NCBI RefSeq assembly: GCF_001401755.1
Contig: NZ_KQ474108.1
Coordinates: 18,158 to 52,026 of the forward strand
Origin: Aquimarina longa SW024
GTDB taxonomy: Bacteria > Bacteroidota > Bacteroidia > Flavobacteriales > Flavobacteriaceae
DNA length: 33,869 nt
Reading direction: 5' to 3'
The position numbers and the translations under genes are program-made. Shown piece after piece: positions 25,602-33,869 of the stretch (its first letter is position 1; every line of letters begins with the position of its first letter). The notes under the pieces were generated by a model, which saw only the letters and a list, made by a program, of their open reading frames with translations, made no database searches and was not told the DNA's origin.

Positions 25602-25814
25602 TTATAAGATTAAGTACCTATCAGTAGGTAGTATAGGAATTGTATAATTAGTCTCTCTTGTAACTTCATTAGTTATTTTATTTTTAAGAGAAATTTTATT
25701 TTTTGTTTTAAAAGATGATAAGATAGAGTATGCCAGAATAGCCAGACCTATGAGTAAATATCGAATATTTTTCGAACCTTTCACTTTGCGAACCATACAG
25801 GTTATAAGAATCAT
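25602..25814 (-). CDS. Possible small membrane protein
   Basis: A 70-codon frame (64 if it starts at the internal ATG at 25796). It has a basic N-terminus (MVRKVKGSKN), one hydrophobic helix (IRYLLIGLAILAYSILSSF) and a polar, lysine-rich tail. The positive-inside pattern is sensible for a single-pass protein, and a terminator-like hairpin lies downstream, but I recognise no family and see no strong translation signal. It could be a chance frame. Confidence 0.35.
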   Translation of the reverse strand: MILITCMVRKVKGSKNIRYLLIGLAILAYSILSSFKTKNKISLKNKITNEVTRETNYTIPILPTDRYLIL

Positions 25815-25886
25815 AAATTATAGAATACTTTTACTTTAATAGTCTAAAAATAATAAAGATATAGGTGATAAAACAAGAAGACATTG

Positions 25887-25928
25887 TTGATATTTATAAA
25901 TTTCAACCTCTAAATTTATAAATATCAA
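25887..25928. repeat. Perfect 17-bp inverted repeat upstream of the TPR/AraC regulator
   Basis: Arms at 25887-25903 (TTGATATTTATAAATTT) and 25912-25928 are exact complements, separated by 8 bases (CAACCTCT). It lies 150 bp before the regulator start. It has no T-run typical of a terminator, so an operator or RNA leader structure is possible. Confidence 0.6.
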
Positions 25929-26078
25929 GAGGCCTTAGAACTTATATATTATGTATTTTTACAAGCATTGAAACCAATTGATTTATTTTTATATTAATGC
26001 CTAACTGATTAAAAATTTTAGGTAAAGCACAAATGTGTAAGGATGTAAATGATTGCTTTTAAATAAAAAATAATTTTA

Positions 26079-27800
26079 ATGATTAAGAAGTATTTGTTTC
26101 TAAGTTATCTGCTTATTCTATTGACTTTTGCTAAGCAATTAAATGGGCAAACCAAAAAATCTAAAGATATACAGGATACTTCTAACTTTAGTGTATTAAG
26201 AGCTAGAATTATAAAAGAGACTAAAGGAGCATTAAGAATAAAGATAGTAAAAGAAGCTCTTCATAAAGCTAAGATCAGTTTTGATACATTAGGGATGGCA
26301 GATGCATATTACTTTTTGTCAAAACTAGATTCTCATAATGCATTACACTACATCGATAGCCTTATCACCATCACCAAAAAAAAGAAATATACTAGATATC
26401 CTGCCTTAGGGTATAGTCAAAAAGGTAATATATACTATGAGAAAGGAAACTATAAAGAAGCTTTAGAGTTTTATTTAAAAGGATCAAAATCCGCAAAAGA
26501 AAATAAAAATGAACCATTATATTTATCCATAAAGTTTAACATAGGATTATTAAAAAATACCGCAGGAGAAAGAAAAGAAGCACAAGCTATTTTTTTAGAA
26601 CATTTAAATTTTGTAGATCAGAATCCGAAATTTAAAAAATTAAATGACTACGGGAGAGTACTTTTTGCATTAACAGATTCATATGTTTATGATAACCAAT
26701 TAGAGCTAGCTAAAGAATATATTGACAAAGGAATTCAACAGGCGTTAAAAACAAATGATGCTGCTATTTACCCTCATTTTGTAGTATATTCAGGGGTTTA
26801 TCATTATTTATCTAAAAACTATAAAACAGCAATTGATAGTTTAGAAAAAGGGAGGATATTAATTAAACAAGTTGATGAGGTAACTACAAGAACAGCAATC
26901 TGTGATTATTATATAGCTCGTTCTTATCAAGATCTGGGTGATAAAGAAAAAGGAATACATTATTTTAAAAAAGTCGATAGTGTACTTAAAAAAACAGAAG
27001 ATGTCATTCCTGAGATAATTGATACATACACATATTTAATAGAAGATTCTAAAATAAAAAAAAATGTAGAGAAGCAAATAGAATATATTAATACACTATT
27101 AAGGTTAGATAGTATACGACACTCAGACCAGATATATTTAACTAAAAACATTAATGAACGATACGATACTATAGAACTAATCTCTGAAAAAGAAGATCTA
27201 ATCGATCAATTAAAACAGGATAGATTCTTAAAAGAAGAAACGATTACGATTCTAATTTTATTTCTGATTGTGTTAGTAACAATAGCAGTCTTTGGTTTTC
27301 TGAAAACATATATAAGCAGAGGACGATTATTAAAACTCCTAGAAGAACATCAAAATAAAGTTAATAATATAACAGATCAGACTGATCAAGCTAGTGTTAT
27401 TACAAAAAAAGAAGATTTAGATATTCCAAAAGAAGTAATAGAAGTTGTTTTAGAAAAATTGTATCAATTTGAAAATTTAGCTAAGTTTTCTAAAAAACAC
27501 TATACTCTTAATTCATTAGCTAAAGAGTTAAATACGAATAGTGCATATCTATCTAAAATTATCAATGGTTATAAAAACATCAATTTTTCTACTTATATGA
27601 ATAATTTACGTGTTGAGTATGCTATAGAACAATTAGCTTCTAATAAATCACTAAGATCGTATACAATTAAAGCAATAGCAGAAGAAGTAGGATTTAAAAA
27701 TGCTCAATCATTCTCTTCTGCTTTCCATAAAAAAACAGGAATATATCCTTCATATTTTATTAAACATATAGATACATATACAAAGAAAAAAGAAGGTTAA
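26079..27800 (+). CDS. TPR-transmembrane-AraC-type regulator
   Basis: A 573-residue membrane-bound transcription regulator of a layout common in Flavobacteriia. It has an N-terminal signal/anchor (MIKKYLFLSYLLILLTFA), tetratricopeptide-like repeats across about residues 50-370 (for example YSQKGNIYYEKGNYKEALEF), a transmembrane helix at about 388-410 (TILILFLIVLVTIAVFGF), and a C-terminal AraC-type double helix-turn-helix (about 465-565, LNSLAKELNTNSAYLSKIIN and IKAIAEEVGFKNAQSFSSAF). The periplasmic repeats presumably sense a signal and the cytoplasmic part binds DNA. It lies 104 bp upstream of the RiPP-like leader peptide, on the same strand, and could control it; that is inference. Confidence 0.9.
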   Translation: MIKKYLFLSYLLILLTFAKQLNGQTKKSKDIQDTSNFSVLRARIIKETKGALRIKIVKEALHKAKISFDTLGMADAYYFLSKLDSHNALHYIDSLITITKKKKYTRYPALGYSQKGNIYYEKGNYKEALEFYLKGSKSAKENKNEPLYLSIKFNIGLLKNTAGERKEAQAIFLEHLNFVDQNPKFKKLNDYGRVLFALTDSYVYDNQLELAKEYIDKGIQQALKTNDAAIYPHFVVYSGVYHYLSKNYKTAIDSLEKGRILIKQVDEVTTRTAICDYYIARSYQDLGDKEKGIHYFKKVDSVLKKTEDVIPEIIDTYTYLIEDSKIKKNVEKQIEYINTLLRLDSIRHSDQIYLTKNINERYDTIELISEKEDLIDQLKQDRFLKEETITILILFLIVLVTIAVFGFLKTYISRGRLLKLLEEHQNKVNNITDQTDQASVITKKEDLDIPKEVIEVVLEKLYQFENLAKFSKKHYTLNSLAKELNTNSAYLSKIINGYKNINFSTYMNNLRVEYAIEQLASNKSLRSYTIKAIAEEVGFKNAQSFSSAFHKKTGIYPSYFIKHIDTYTKKKEG

Positions 27801-27904
27801 AAACCACTTTTTTATAAAAAAACTACGATAGTATATGCGTAATGTTGTTACGGAAAAACGTAAATTGGCATGTTAATTGGATACTATCTGTAAAATCAAA
27901 TCAT

Positions 27905-28105
27905 ATGAAAACAAATAAAAACAAGAAAATTCTCAACTTAGATAAAGTTAGAATTACAAAACTAGAGAATATGCAAAATGTTGTGGGAGGTATTGCATCT
28001 GGAACGACACTTTTTGTACCTAAAAGTGAAAAATGTCCTTTATCAACACTTGATAAGCCAGATATGATAATAACTAAGACAATACCTATAGATGGAGGGA
28101 TATAA
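27905..28105 (+). CDS. Small double-glycine leader peptide, RiPP precursor-like
   Basis: A 66-residue peptide. The start at 27905 gives a lysine-rich N-terminus (MKTNKNKKI), then the leader-like block LNLDKVRITKLENMQNVVGG, where LxLxKxxIxxL followed by Gly-Gly fits leaders of Bacteroidota ribosomal natural product precursors annotated as class I lanthipeptides or GG-type precursors. The presumed core of about 37 residues has many Ser/Thr but only one Cys (KCPL), so a conventional multi-ring lanthipeptide is doubtful. No dehydratase, cyclase, radical SAM or peptidase-transporter gene lies in the window. An earlier in-frame start at 27842 is unlikely because it breaks the leader pattern. A bidirectional terminator follows 22 bp after the stop. 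Confidence 0.65.
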   Translation: MKTNKNKKILNLDKVRITKLENMQNVVGGIASGTTLFVPKSEKCPLSTLDKPDMIITKTIPIDGGI

Positions 28106-28126
28106 GGAATAAGGACATATTAATTC

Positions 28127-28165
28127 CATAAAAAAACCGAGATAATTTACCTCGGTTTTTTTATG
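28127..28165. terminator. Bidirectional terminator between convergent genes
   Basis: A 15-bp perfect stem (28127-28141 and 28151-28165, core ACCGAG/CTCGGT) with a 9-base loop and A/T-runs on both sides. It ends the leader peptide transcript on the plus strand and the adhesin-PorP-OmpA transcript on the minus strand. Confidence 0.9.
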
Positions 28166-28180
28166 AAATACAAAATAATT

Positions 28181-30118
28181 TTAATTGTCGATAACAATAA
28201 ATTCACTTCTTCTATTCTTTGCATGTTCTTCCTTACTGCATTTAACTCTGTTACCACATCTATTTTTTAGCACTGTTTCTCCATATCCTCTACTTTTTAC
28301 GCGAGAATTATCAATGCCTTTACTAATGATATAATTAGCTGTAGTTATAGCTCTTTTAGTAGATAGTTTCATATTATAAGAATCACTACCTCGACTATCA
28401 GTATGAGAGCCGATTTCAATACGTATTGTAGGGTATTCTTTCATATATGTAATAACCTTGTCTAATTCTTTGGCTGTTTTTCCAAGAATAAGAGCTTTAT
28501 TAGAAGCAAAATAGATAGGTTGTAGATTTAATAATTTAGCAAGATCAACTCCTTTTTCAGGAGCATTGTTTTTAAGTTTTAATGTTTTCGAAGGGTTTGG
28601 ATCTTTTCTAGTAACTATAATTTTTTTGACCATTGGATCAAAATCCTCTTTCGTAACTGTAATTACATATGTTTTATCATTACAATCAACTTTCTTAAAA
28701 AATGCTCCATTATCATCCGTTTTTCCTGTATATAATACTTTTCCTTCTTCATCTTTGATTTCAATAGTAGCATTAGTCAATAGTGAACCAGAATCTTCAT
28801 CTATTGCTGTACCTTTAATACTACCATCACATTTGGTTATTAATGGAGTTATTTCTACAAGGCTATAAATATCATCATCACCTTTTCCTCCGGGTCTGTT
28901 AGATGAAAAATATCCTTTATGAGTAGTATCATCTATAATAAAAGTTACATCATCAGCAGAACTATTTATAGGCTCACCAACATTATAGACCTCTTTTTGT
29001 TCATCCTCTAATTTGACTACAAAAATATCTAACCCTCCTAACCCTAAGTGCCCATCTGAGGCAAAATATAACATTCCAGTTTCACTTACAAAAGGAAATG
29101 TATCTCTTCCTTCGGTATTAATCTCTGTCCCTAGGTTTTGTGGTTCCCCAAAACTACCATCTTCTTGTATAGAAACAACATATAAATCAGACATTCCGCA
29201 ACCACCAGGCATATCCGAAGCAAAATATAATTTCTTTCCATCAGGGCTTAATGCAGGATGTGCTACTGAATAATGATCATTGTTAAAAGGTAATTCTTCA
29301 ATAGTATCCCACTTAAGCTTATCATTTAGAGTAGCTTTAAAAATCTTTAACCGGTTTACATCTATAGAATCTTTCTTTAATTTTAAATTTAAAAAATTAT
29401 TTCTGGTAAAATAAACAGTTTTATGATCTTTCGTAAAAGTAGAAGTAGACTCATGAAGTCTAGTATTTATTTTTTTTGAAAACTTTAGAGGAACAGATAA
29501 ACTTCCATTATCCTTAATATAACTATTAAACAATTCTAAATAAGGTTGTTTAGTCCATTTGTTTTTTTGATCAAAAACTTTCCCTTTTTCTCTAGCAGAT
29601 GAAAATACCAACTGATTCTTATAGAAAGAAGGAGCAAAATCGGTAAACAAAGAATTTTCTTCGAGATTTACAATAGCATAACGACCTGATTGATTTTTAA
29701 TATCCTCTAAATAATCAGGGTTAGTCATCAACCGATTAATTCTAGAATCATTAGTACTCGTAGAGAGTAATTTTTTCATAAAAGAATTTGCAAGATCATA
29801 ATTTTTAAGATATTTAAAAGATTGCGCCGCACGAAAATAATGTTCAAAAGAGATTTCTTCATTAGTATTGATCATTTCTTGGTACCATTTTGCAGCACTT
29901 TCAAAATCAGAATTGAAAAAATAACTATCAGCTAAATTTTGATATACTTCTAAAGTTCCATTACCATTTCTTGTAATTTTTTCATAAGCATTAATCGCAT
30001 CGATATAAGCAAAATTCTCAAAATATGCATTAGCCTTTTTCAATGCTCCATCCTGAGCAATACTAATACTACTACTGATTAAAAATAGAAAGAGTATTAT
30101 AGAAGTTAATTTTTTCAT
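28181..30118 (-). CDS. OmpA-family protein with TPR, PD40 and carboxypeptidase-like domains
   Basis: A 645-residue outer-membrane-associated protein: signal peptide (about 1-21), tetratricopeptide-like repeats (about 22-130), PD40/WD40-like propeller repeats (about 145-420, with HPALSPDGKKLYFASDMPGG and MLYFASDGHLGLGGLDIFV), a carboxypeptidase-regulatory-like domain (about 435-520) and an OmpA C-terminal peptidoglycan-binding domain (about 535-645, with IEIGSHTDSRGS and AKNRRSEFIVID). The same domain order is seen in flavobacterial proteins encoded after PorP/SprF genes. It presumably links the PorP-type porin to the cell wall. It starts 24 bp after the PorP/SprF gene. Confidence 0.93.
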   Translation of the reverse strand: MKKLTSIILFLFLISSSISIAQDGALKKANAYFENFAYIDAINAYEKITRNGNGTLEVYQNLADSYFFNSDFESAAKWYQEMINTNEEISFEHYFRAAQSFKYLKNYDLANSFMKKLLSTSTNDSRINRLMTNPDYLEDIKNQSGRYAIVNLEENSLFTDFAPSFYKNQLVFSSAREKGKVFDQKNKWTKQPYLELFNSYIKDNGSLSVPLKFSKKINTRLHESTSTFTKDHKTVYFTRNNFLNLKLKKDSIDVNRLKIFKATLNDKLKWDTIEELPFNNDHYSVAHPALSPDGKKLYFASDMPGGCGMSDLYVVSIQEDGSFGEPQNLGTEINTEGRDTFPFVSETGMLYFASDGHLGLGGLDIFVVKLEDEQKEVYNVGEPINSSADDVTFIIDDTTHKGYFSSNRPGGKGDDDIYSLVEITPLITKCDGSIKGTAIDEDSGSLLTNATIEIKDEEGKVLYTGKTDDNGAFFKKVDCNDKTYVITVTKEDFDPMVKKIIVTRKDPNPSKTLKLKNNAPEKGVDLAKLLNLQPIYFASNKALILGKTAKELDKVITYMKEYPTIRIEIGSHTDSRGSDSYNMKLSTKRAITTANYIISKGIDNSRVKSRGYGETVLKNRCGNRVKCSKEEHAKNRRSEFIVIDN

Positions 30119-30142
30119 GTTTTTAGGAATAAAATTAGATGG

Positions 30143-31087
30143 TTAAAAGAATCGAGGATATAATATTTTTTTGTTTTTAAAAATTTCATAACGTAATAGA
30201 AATTCATAAGATCCTGCATTAAATTCTGTGTTGCCAAGTTCTGTAGTTTCCCAATCATAAGCAAATCCTAGCATCATAGAATCAGATATTTGTAAGCCAA
30301 ACTGAGCACTTAAAGCAGCACTCCATCGATATGCTAACCCTAATGTTATTTTATCATGGACTAAGAAATTAGCAGATAAGTCTACTTGTAGAGGAGCTCC
30401 CGAAACTAATTTTATCAAAGTAGCAGGTTTAAATTTCAAAGATTCACTAATGTCAAAAACATATCCTGCTATTCCATAATAATTTACTCGTTCAGCAGCC
30501 AGAAATGATGAATTAGCATTACCTCTTAAAGATTCATCAAAATGTTTTGTAGTGAGTATATTTGGAGCAGACAAGCCTGCATAAAATTTTTCTTTGTGAT
30601 AATATACTCCCACACCAATATTAGGTGAAAATTTATTTTCAATATCAGTGTTTAGAAGAACATCTGTATTGGTGTATTGATTTAATTTTTGAAAATTAAC
30701 ATCTAATAAATGCCCTCCAGCTTTTAGTCCAAATGCAAGTTGTCCTTCGGCAGATGTATTAATTGTATATGAAAAATCTATATCAATATATGTTTCTTGA
30801 GTAGGACCAATTTTATCATTTACAATAGAAAGCCCAAGTCCTACTTTGTTATTTCTTCCAATAGGAGAATTAATACTTAATGTTTGTGTGACAGGAGCCC
30901 CTCCTATGCCAACCCACTGATTTCTGTACAAACCAGTAATATTAATCGCATCCCTAGATCCTGCGTATGCAGGATTTACACTAATAGTATTATACATATA
31001 CTGAGTGTATTGAGCATCTTGTTGGCTATATGTTTCTGTAAAAACTAGCATAAACAAGGTTATTATGAGTAAATAAGTTCTTTTCAT
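30143..31087 (-). CDS. PorP/SprF family outer-membrane protein
   Basis: A 314-residue beta-barrel protein of the PorP/SprF family (TIGR03519). After the signal peptide (MKRTYLLIITLFMLVFTETYS) comes the diagnostic start QDAQYTQYMYNTISVNPAYAGSR, then RNQWVGIGGAPVTQTLSINSP and regular amphipathic strands to a C-terminal FLLRYEIF region. Family knowledge: SprF-type proteins work with type IX secretion to place a specific adhesin, usually the one encoded next to them, on the surface. Here the partner is the giant adhesin 62 bp upstream. The window shows no core type IX secretion genes. Confidence 0.94.
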   Translation of the reverse strand: MKRTYLLIITLFMLVFTETYSQQDAQYTQYMYNTISVNPAYAGSRDAINITGLYRNQWVGIGGAPVTQTLSINSPIGRNNKVGLGLSIVNDKIGPTQETYIDIDFSYTINTSAEGQLAFGLKAGGHLLDVNFQKLNQYTNTDVLLNTDIENKFSPNIGVGVYYHKEKFYAGLSAPNILTTKHFDESLRGNANSSFLAAERVNYYGIAGYVFDISESLKFKPATLIKLVSGAPLQVDLSANFLVHDKITLGLAYRWSAALSAQFGLQISDSMMLGFAYDWETTELGNTEFNAGSYEFLLRYEIFKNKKILYPRFF

Positions 31088-31149
31088 TACATGGGGGATT
31101 ATATTGTTGATTGGGGAGTAATTTTATCATACTCCCCAATGAAATATAT

Positions 31150-33869
31150 TTATCTGTTAATATATAAATAATCTGATTTCTTATTAGTCTGTCCTTTACT
31201 ATTCTTATAAGTTAAAACATAGAAATATGTTCCTACTGGTAATTGTCGATCTTGGTTAATCGTTACTCTACCATTAGATTCTCCTTTAAAATACTGTCCC
31301 TGTTGTCCGTATCCTTTAGCTTCATAAACTAATACTCCCCATCGATTATAGATTTTTAATTCATTTTCAGGGAATTTTTCAATATTACCAATTCTAAATA
31401 CATCATGATCTCCATCTCCATTCGGAGTAACCACATTGAATACCTCTACAGCATCTACATCTAAGAAATCTTCATTAGTGTCATCAAGATAATCAGGAAT
31501 ATTATCTCCATCTGTATCTATAGCATCTTCAGGGTCTCCATCATTATTAGGATCTGATGATTCTTCATTAGTATTAATCCCATCATTATCATCATCAACA
31601 TCTAGGTAATCAGGGATACCATCTCCATCTGTATCTTGAGTGTCTCCAGTTGTAGGATTTTCGTCACCATCTTCATTTGGGTTTTCATTTGTTGTAAGGA
31701 TTCCATCATTGTCATCATCTGTATCAAGATAATCAGGGATATCATCTCCATCTGTATCATCATTTGTAGGATTTCCATCACCATTAATATCCTCATGGAT
31801 CGTATCGATACCATCTCCATCATCATCGACATCCTGAAAATCAGGAGTTCCATCTTGGTCAGTGTCAGTAGGGGTATAGTTTACAGTTCCATCATCAGGA
31901 GTATTTTGTACATCATCAGCAATACCATCAGTTCCATAAGGACCATCTAATTGACCATCCCCATCACTATCTAATCCATCATTTCCGGATTCAATTATAT
32001 CGGTAACTCCATCTCCATCACTATCAAGATCTAAACTATCAATAATTCCATCATTATCAGTATCTAAATTAGGGTTTCCGTCTTGCTCTACTGTATCAAG
32101 AATACCATCATTGTCATCGTCTAAATCCATGTCATTATTGATCCCATCATTATCGGCATCACAATTAGGAGTAGTGTTCAATGGGTCACAAGCATCATTA
32201 GGATTGCTAGTTGTAGTAGTAACTATAGTTGTTATAGGATTATCTACCCCAGTAACTTCTTCCCCATCATATAATCCATCTCCATCACTATCAGGGTTAT
32301 TAGGATCTGTGTTTTCTGCTACTTCTTCAGCGTTCGTTAGTCCATCATTATCACAATCTTGATTAGGATCACTTAAACAAGGTGAATCTATAGTTGCTGT
32401 ATCATTAGCAGATGTTCCTTGATTCCCTGCTTGATCTGTTACAAATGCAGTTGCAGTAATCGTTCCGTTATCTCCAGGATTCGGGAAGTTTACAGCAATG
32501 TTTCCATTGGTAATATCGGTAGCGGTTAGGGTTACATTTTGAGTGTTTCCGTTTCCATCTGTTATGGTTACGATATTTCCTGCAACGGCATCTGCCGGTA
32601 GTGTTACAGTGACATCAACATTTCCGCTCAATTCACTAGCACTGATGACCCCATCGTTATTGGTATCTTCAGTAATGACTACTGTTGGAGCAGATGGAGC
32701 AGAGGTATTTATAGTTGCTGTATCATTAGCAGATGTTCCTTGATTCCCTGCCTGATCTGTTACAAATGCAATTGCAGTAATCGTTCCGTTATCTCCAGGA
32801 TTCGGGAAGTTTACAGCAATGTTTCCATTGGTAATATCGGTAGCGGTTAGGGTTACATTTTGAGTGTTTCCGTTTCCATCTGTTATGGTTACAGTATCTC
32901 CTGCAACGACATCTGCCGGTAGTGTTACGGTTACATCAACGTTTCCGCTCAATTCACTAGTACTGATGACCCCATCGTTATTGGTATCTTCAGTAATGAC
33001 TACTGTTGGTGCAGATGGAGCAGAGGTATTTATAGTTGCTGTATCATTAGCAGATGTTCCTTGGTTCCCTGCTTGATCTGTTACAAATGCAGTTGCAGTA
33101 ATCGTTCCATTATCTCCAGGATTCGGGAAGTTTACAGCAATGTTTCCATTAGTAATATCAGTAGCGGTTAGGGTTACATTTTGAGTGTTCCCGTTTCCAT
33201 CTGTTATGGTTACAGTATCTCCTGCAATAGCATCTGCCGGTAGTGTTACGGTGACATCTACAGGACCAGTAGCTTCACTAGCACTGATGACCCCATCGTT
33301 ATTGGTATCTTCAGTAATGACTACTGTTGGAGCAGATGGAGCAGAGGTATTTATAGTTGCTGTATCATTAGCTGATGTTCCTTGGTTCCCTGCTTGATCT
33401 GTTACAAATGCAGTTGCAGTAATCGTTCCGTTATCTCCAGGATTCGGGAAGTTCACTGCAATGTTTCCATTGGTAATATCGGTAGCGGTTAGGGTTACAT
33501 TTTGAGTGTTCCCGTTTCCATCTGTTATGGTTACGATATCTCCTGCAATGGCATCTGCCGGTAGTGTTACGGTGACATCAACGTTTCCGCTCAATTCACT
33601 AGCACTGATGACCCCATCATTATTGGTATCTTCAGTAATGACTACTGTTGGTGCAGATGGAGCAGAGGTATTTATAGTTGCTGTATCATTAGCTGATGTT
33701 CCTTGATTCCCTGCTTGATCTGTTACAAATGCAGTTGCAGTAATCGTTCCGTTATCTCCAGGATTCGGGAAGTTCACTGCAATGTTTCCATTGGTAATAT
33801 CGGTAGCGGTTAGGGTTACATTTTGAGTATTTCCGTTTCCATCTGTTATGGTTACGGTATCTCCTGCAA
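31150..33869 (-). CDS. Giant surface adhesin with tandem Ig-like repeats and type IX secretion C-terminal domain (5' end outside window)
   Basis: The gene runs off the right edge; about 906 codons are seen. Reading from the N-terminal side, it holds one partial and four full copies of a 107-residue bacterial Ig-like repeat (APTVVITEDTNNDGVISASE..., with a conserved VTLTATDITNGNIAVNFPNP block), then a thrombospondin type 3-like calcium-binding region with many DxDxDG repeats (about 31470-32380), and finally a gliding-motility-associated C-terminal domain (VTPNGDGDHDVFRIGNIEKFP, IYNRWGVLVYEAKGYG, LPVGTYFYVLTY), the type B sorting signal of type IX secretion. The protein would be exported and anchored or moved on the surface with the PorP/SprF protein. 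Ca2+ binding is inferred from the DxDxDG loops. Confidence 0.93.
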   Translation of the reverse strand, partial: AGDTVTITDGNGNTQNVTLTATDITNGNIAVNFPNPGDNGTITATAFVTDQAGNQGTSANDTATINTSAPSAPTVVITEDTNNDGVISASELSGNVDVTVTLPADAIAGDIVTITDGNGNTQNVTLTATDITNGNIAVNFPNPGDNGTITATAFVTDQAGNQGTSANDTATINTSAPSAPTVVITEDTNNDGVISASEATGPVDVTVTLPADAIAGDTVTITDGNGNTQNVTLTATDITNGNIAVNFPNPGDNGTITATAFVTDQAGNQGTSANDTATINTSAPSAPTVVITEDTNNDGVISTSELSGNVDVTVTLPADVVAGDTVTITDGNGNTQNVTLTATDITNGNIAVNFPNPGDNGTITAIAFVTDQAGNQGTSANDTATINTSAPSAPTVVITEDTNNDGVISASELSGNVDVTVTLPADAVAGNIVTITDGNGNTQNVTLTATDITNGNIAVNFPNPGDNGTITATAFVTDQAGNQGTSANDTATIDSPCLSDPNQDCDNDGLTNAEEVAENTDPNNPDSDGDGLYDGEEVTGVDNPITTIVTTTTSNPNDACDPLNTTPNCDADNDGINNDMDLDDDNDGILDTVEQDGNPNLDTDNDGIIDSLDLDSDGDGVTDIIESGNDGLDSDGDGQLDGPYGTDGIADDVQNTPDDGTVNYTPTDTDQDGTPDFQDVDDDGDGIDTIHEDINGDGNPTNDDTDGDDIPDYLDTDDDNDGILTTNENPNEDGDENPTTGDTQDTDGDGIPDYLDVDDDNDGINTNEESSDPNNDGDPEDAIDTDGDNIPDYLDDTNEDFLDVDAVEVFNVVTPNGDGDHDVFRIGNIEKFPENELKIYNRWGVLVYEAKGYGQQGQYFKGESNGRVTINQDRQLPVGTYFYVLTYKNSKGQTNKKSDYLYINR
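32391..33869. repeat. Tandem 321-bp repeats inside the adhesin gene
   Basis: Four full copies and one partial copy of a 321-bp unit, register exact (the same motif recurs at 32543, 32864, 33185 and 33506). Copies are nearly identical at the DNA level, including silent positions. Differences are concentrated in a few places, such as the block encoding ELSGN versus EATGP, and A/V or D/N changes around the GDTV/GNIV residues. The array continues past the window edge. Confidence 0.95.

Noticed and set aside
31602..33706. Long frames on the plus strand and in another minus frame across the adhesin gene
   Set aside because: They are shadows of the highly repetitive Asp/Gly/Thr-rich adhesin coding sequence.

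Overview
The window looks like a chromosomal segment of a marine Flavobacteriaceae species, perhaps close to Aquimarina. It is AT-rich and has a SusC/SusD pair, an ECF sigma/FecR pair, a PorP/SprF protein, and a giant adhesin with a gliding-motility-type (type IX secretion) C-terminal domain. Genus-level placement is inference from gene style only.

Left part (about 0.7-8.6 kb, minus strand): an arsenosugar biosynthesis cluster. In transcription order it holds an AhpD-like peroxidase-type protein, the radical SAM protein ArsS, an exported rhodanese, a TIGR04282-type transferase, a purine nucleoside phosphorylase and the arsenite methyltransferase ArsM. A palindromic terminator follows ArsM. 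Beyond it lie a decayed DUF547 remnant, two intact DUF547 proteins and a TIGR04283-type glycosyltransferase. The expected chemistry is arsenic methylation by ArsM, radical transfer of a 5'-deoxyadenosyl group by ArsS, adenine removal (the nucleoside phosphorylase is a candidate) and glycosyl transfer. A 1.2 kb gene-free stretch full of short repeats separates this from the next block.

Middle part (9.7-24.2 kb): an ECF sigma factor (minus strand) diverges from a FecR anti-sigma factor, a SusC-type TonB-dependent transporter with an STN signalling domain, and SusD. These are followed by two exported glycerophosphodiester phosphodiesterases, an organophosphate:phosphate antiporter with both phosphate-binding arginines, a vSGLT-like sodium/sugar symporter, a 30-residue coupled small ORF, GalT and a LacI-type regulator. 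The locus has no glycoside hydrolase. It reads as an uptake system for a substrate made of glycerol phosphate and a sugar (galactose is suggested), split in the periplasm and imported as two parts.

Right part (24.3-33.9 kb): a PAP2 phosphatase and a possible small membrane protein; then a TPR/transmembrane/AraC-type regulator followed by a small double-glycine leader peptide that resembles Bacteroidota RiPP precursors, with no modification enzyme in view. After a bidirectional terminator comes a minus-strand operon of giant adhesin (5' end outside the window), PorP/SprF and an OmpA/PD40 protein, a typical type IX secretion cell-surface module. The adhesin carries near-identical 321-bp tandem repeats.

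The strongest points for a second look are the adenosine-type residue in the arsenosugar-cluster nucleoside phosphorylase, the SusCD locus built around glycerophosphodiesters, and the orphan RiPP-like peptide beside its putative regulator.
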